A stretch of DNA of 7,029 nucleotides, taken from the NCBI GenBank assembly GCA_002067565.1, contig MVQZ01000056.1, positions 1 through 7,029 on the forward strand. The letters run 5' to 3'. Under the pieces are notes generated by a model. The model was not told where the DNA came from. It did no database searches and was given only the letters and a program-made list of their open reading frames with translations. Each line of letters begins with the position of its first letter. The first letter of the stretch is position 1. Positions 5,678 to 7,029 of the stretch are shown piece after piece. Origin of the DNA: Methanobacterium sp. PtaU1.Bin242. GTDB lineage: Archaea; Methanobacteriota; Methanobacteria; Methanobacteriales; Methanobacteriaceae. The position numbers and the translations under genes were made by a program.

Positions 5678-6447
5678 AAGAAACCTTTATAAAACTCTTA
5701 GAAGATGTTGATCTCAGCGAACCCATCTTTATAGAAGCCCTTCCAGGCATAGGTCATGTAGGTAAACTAGTAGCCGAACATCTGATTCATGAACTCAAAG
5801 CAGAAAAATTTGCAGAATTGTATTCACCATCTTTTCCTCCACAAGTCTTTGTGGGAGAGAATGGAATTATTGAACCTATGAAAAATGAGTTTTATTATCT
5901 GAAATCAGCTGGGGAAGATCAAAGAGACTTCATTATACTGGTGGGAAATACACAGGGACTAAGTCCAGAAGGTCAGTATAATATCTGCGGCTCTATAATT
6001 GAATTCGTAGAGAAATATGGAGTTAAAGATATATTCACTTTAGGTGGCCTGGGAACCGGTCAGCATGTGGAAAAAACCCAGGTTTTAGGAGCAGCCACCA
6101 CTAAAGAATTGGCTGAAATGCTAAAAGAACATGATGTAAAACTCAGATCCGCAGATGGGGGAATAATAGGAGCATCAGGTCTTCTTCTAGGTCTGGGAAT
6201 GTATCGAGGAATGAATGGTGTGTGTCTTATGGGAGAGACACCAGGATACTTCATAGACGCAGACGCATCTAAGGCAGTTCTTATTGCTCTGATAGATATA
6301 CTCAAATTAGAGGTAAATGTTGCTAAATTAGAGGAAAGAGCAGAAGAAACTCGTAAGATGATATCTAAAGCACAACAAATGGAACAAGAAATGGCTGAAA
6401 GGATGCATATTGCTCCTGGAGAAGAAGATTTGCGTTACATAGGCTGA
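5674..6447 (+). CDS. PAC2 family protein, archaeal proteasome assembly chaperone homologue
   Basis: Archaeal PAC2-domain proteins (PbaA/PbaB group) are related to eukaryotic proteasome assembly chaperones and can bind the 20S core. The 257 residues contain a PAC2 alpha-beta domain at about 1-212, with the glycine-rich segments [16 protein letters not shown] (23-38), [10 protein letters not shown] (121-130) and [14 protein letters not shown] (162-175). A charged helix at about 213-245 is likely a coiled coil. The last residues are LRYIG. Start: ATG at 5674 overlapping the nop10 stop, with AGGAG at 5661-5665 eight bases upstream. It ends the aIF2-alpha/nop10 operon and is followed by a T8 tract. 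PbaA versus PbaB identity cannot be settled from sequence alone. Confidence 0.88.
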   Translation: MKETFIKLLEDVDLSEPIFIEALPGIGHVGKLVAEHLIHELKAEKFAELYSPSFPPQVFVGENGIIEPMKNEFYYLKSAGEDQRDFIILVGNTQGLSPEGQYNICGSIIEFVEKYGVKDIFTLGGLGTGQHVEKTQVLGAATTKELAEMLKEHDVKLRSADGGIIGASGLLLGLGMYRGMNGVCLMGETPGYFIDADASKAVLIALIDILKLEVNVAKLEERAEETRKMISKAQQMEQEMAERMHIAPGEEDLRYIG

Positions 6448-6453
6448 TGCAAT

Positions 6454-6469
6454 CTATTTTTTTTAATAG
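6454..6469 (+). terminator. Oligo-T terminator after the PAC2 gene
   Basis: A run of eight T residues (6457-6464) lies ten bases after the PAC2 stop. Archaeal RNA polymerase commonly terminates at such tracts without a hairpin. The run sits within CTATT-T6-AATAG, so a small T-loop hairpin is also possible. The position fits the end of the aIF2-alpha/nop10/PAC2 operon. Confidence 0.65.
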
Positions 6470-6471
6470 TT

Positions 6472-6500
6472 CAATTATATAATAATTGTATACATACAAT
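6472..6500. repeat. Two overlapping palindromes between the PAC2 and EndoQ genes
   Basis: CAATTAT-ATA-ATAATTG (6472-6488) and ATTGTAT-AC-ATACAAT (6485-6500) are both perfect inverted repeats with 7-base arms, and they share the four bases ATTG at 6485-6488. The second is followed by a T5 run. They lie about 90-120 bases upstream of the EndoQ-like gene. They could be regulator sites for that gene or a second termination structure for the operon before it. The remainder of the gap (6501-6588) shows only AT-rich sequence and the EndoQ ribosome binding site. Confidence 0.45.
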
Positions 6501-6588
6501 TTTTAATTTTCAAATCATAATAAATAAATTGGATAATCAGGTTAACAGAATTTTAAAAAATTAATAGAAATATAATAAAGGTATGTTG

Positions 6589-7029
6589 ATGATAATCAAT
6601 GCTGATCTACACATCCACGGCCGATATTCCATGGCTACTTCTAAAAATATGATTCCGGATGTAATAGCGCCTCAAGCCAGGCTTAAAGGTTTGGATTTGG
6701 TGGGAACTGGGGATGCTTTACATTCTAAATATTTGCAAATTTTGGATGATAGCATTGAGGAAACAGAAAACGGTATTTTTTCTATTAAACAGGAAACAGA
6801 AGATATTGGAGATTCAGGGTGCAAATTTATTTTAACCGTAGAAGTGGAGGATATGAAAAGAGTACACCATCTTCTGTTATTACCCTCCATTGGGGTGGCA
6901 TATAATCTAAGGGATGAATTACAGGGAAATCTGGATGCAGATGGTCGACCCAAGGTGCGGATGAATGGTGCAGAGATAATGGACTTAGCACATGAACATG
7001 GCTGTTTGTTGGGTCCTTCACATGCTTTC
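6589..7029 (+). CDS. Endonuclease Q-like PHP-domain protein, 3'-truncated by the window edge
   Basis: The visible 147 residues begin [20 protein letters not shown], with the PHP metal motif DLHIH at residues 6-10 and [16 protein letters not shown] shortly after. This pattern is the archaeal family characterised as endonuclease Q, which cuts DNA 5' to deaminated bases such as uracil and hypoxanthine and at abasic sites. Further family features are FILTVEVED, the VHHLLLLP segment and GPSHAF at the edge. About 60% of the protein is missing, including the C-terminal zinc-finger region. I choose ATG at 6589 because AAGG at 6578-6581 leaves seven bases to it, as in rpl44e; an in-frame ATG at 6583 abuts the ribosome binding site. 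It follows a terminator and so is probably a separate transcription unit. Confidence 0.87.
   Translation, partial: MIINADLHIHGRYSMATSKNMIPDVIAPQARLKGLDLVGTGDALHSKYLQILDDSIEETENGIFSIKQETEDIGDSGCKFILTVEVEDMKRVHHLLLLPSIGVAYNLRDELQGNLDADGRPKVRMNGAEIMDLAHEHGCLLGPSHAF

Noticed and set aside
5526..5711. Alternative forward ORF overlapping nop10
   Set aside because: It is in another frame across nop10 and the start of the PAC2 gene, with no domain and no ribosome binding site. Nop10 itself is unmistakable.
6583..6588. ATG at 6583 as the EndoQ start
   Set aside because: It directly abuts the AAGG ribosome binding site, leaving one base between. ATG at 6589 has normal spacing and gives the usual N-terminus just before the DLHIH motif.
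1..7029. Mobile element, phage or horizontally acquired island
   Set aside because: No transposase, integrase, terminal repeats or composition break. The gene content is conserved archaeal core machinery in a familiar order.

Overview
The window comes from an archaeon, and the protein sequences look like the Methanobacteriales, most likely Methanobacterium or a close relative. The support is a set of archaeal information-processing genes (TFS, PCNA, a GINS subunit, L44e, S27e, aIF2-alpha, Nop10), AT-rich DNA with TATA-type promoters, Shine-Dalgarno sites of the GAGGTGAT/AGGAGG type, and TTG/GTG starts. The genus is an inference from protein character, not from a search. All genes lie on the + strand.

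Layout. Bases 1-389 hold the 3' part of a DUF99 (UPF0215, 'endonuclease dU') gene. Next comes a Nudix hydrolase of ADP-ribose pyrophosphatase type (about 489-890) whose reading frame has no normal start codon. A 318-base AT-rich spacer (891-1208) carries a 19-base direct repeat with a 28-base period and a hairpin. It leads into tfs (1209-1526), a two-helix membrane protein of unknown function (1559-2224), PCNA (2291-3025) and a Gins51/Gins15-type replication protein (3028-3966). A 122-base promoter region leads to rpl44e (4089-4370) and rps27e (4375-4553). The rps27e frame is broken in its first codons. A second leader (4554-4715) precedes aIF2-alpha, nop10 and a PAC2-family proteasome-assembly-chaperone homologue, which are joined by 4-base ATGA overlaps (4716-6447). 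After a T8 tract and two overlapping palindromes comes the 5' part of an endonuclease Q-like PHP-domain gene (6589 to the window end).

How the genes work together. The core is the archaeal linkage of replication (PCNA, GINS), transcription (TFS), translation (L44e, S27e, aIF2-alpha), rRNA modification (Nop10) and proteasome assembly (PAC2). Predicted DNA-repair or nucleotide-handling genes flank it: DUF99 and Nudix upstream, EndoQ downstream. EndoQ-type enzymes act at deaminated bases and are reported to work with PCNA.

Most notable. I do not see a wholly new multi-gene system. The strongest anomalies are two genes (rps27e and the Nudix gene) with clear protein homology but no ATG/GTG/TTG in frame. 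Each has a GTG close to the expected start, in the frame that one extra base would reconcile. This points to single-base deletions in homopolymer runs (sequence errors or real frameshifts) or to non-standard initiation. Other points of interest are the unknown membrane protein between tfs and pcn, the tandem promoter-like repeat before tfs, a perfect in-frame 24-base duplication in the GINS linker, and the palindromes before EndoQ.
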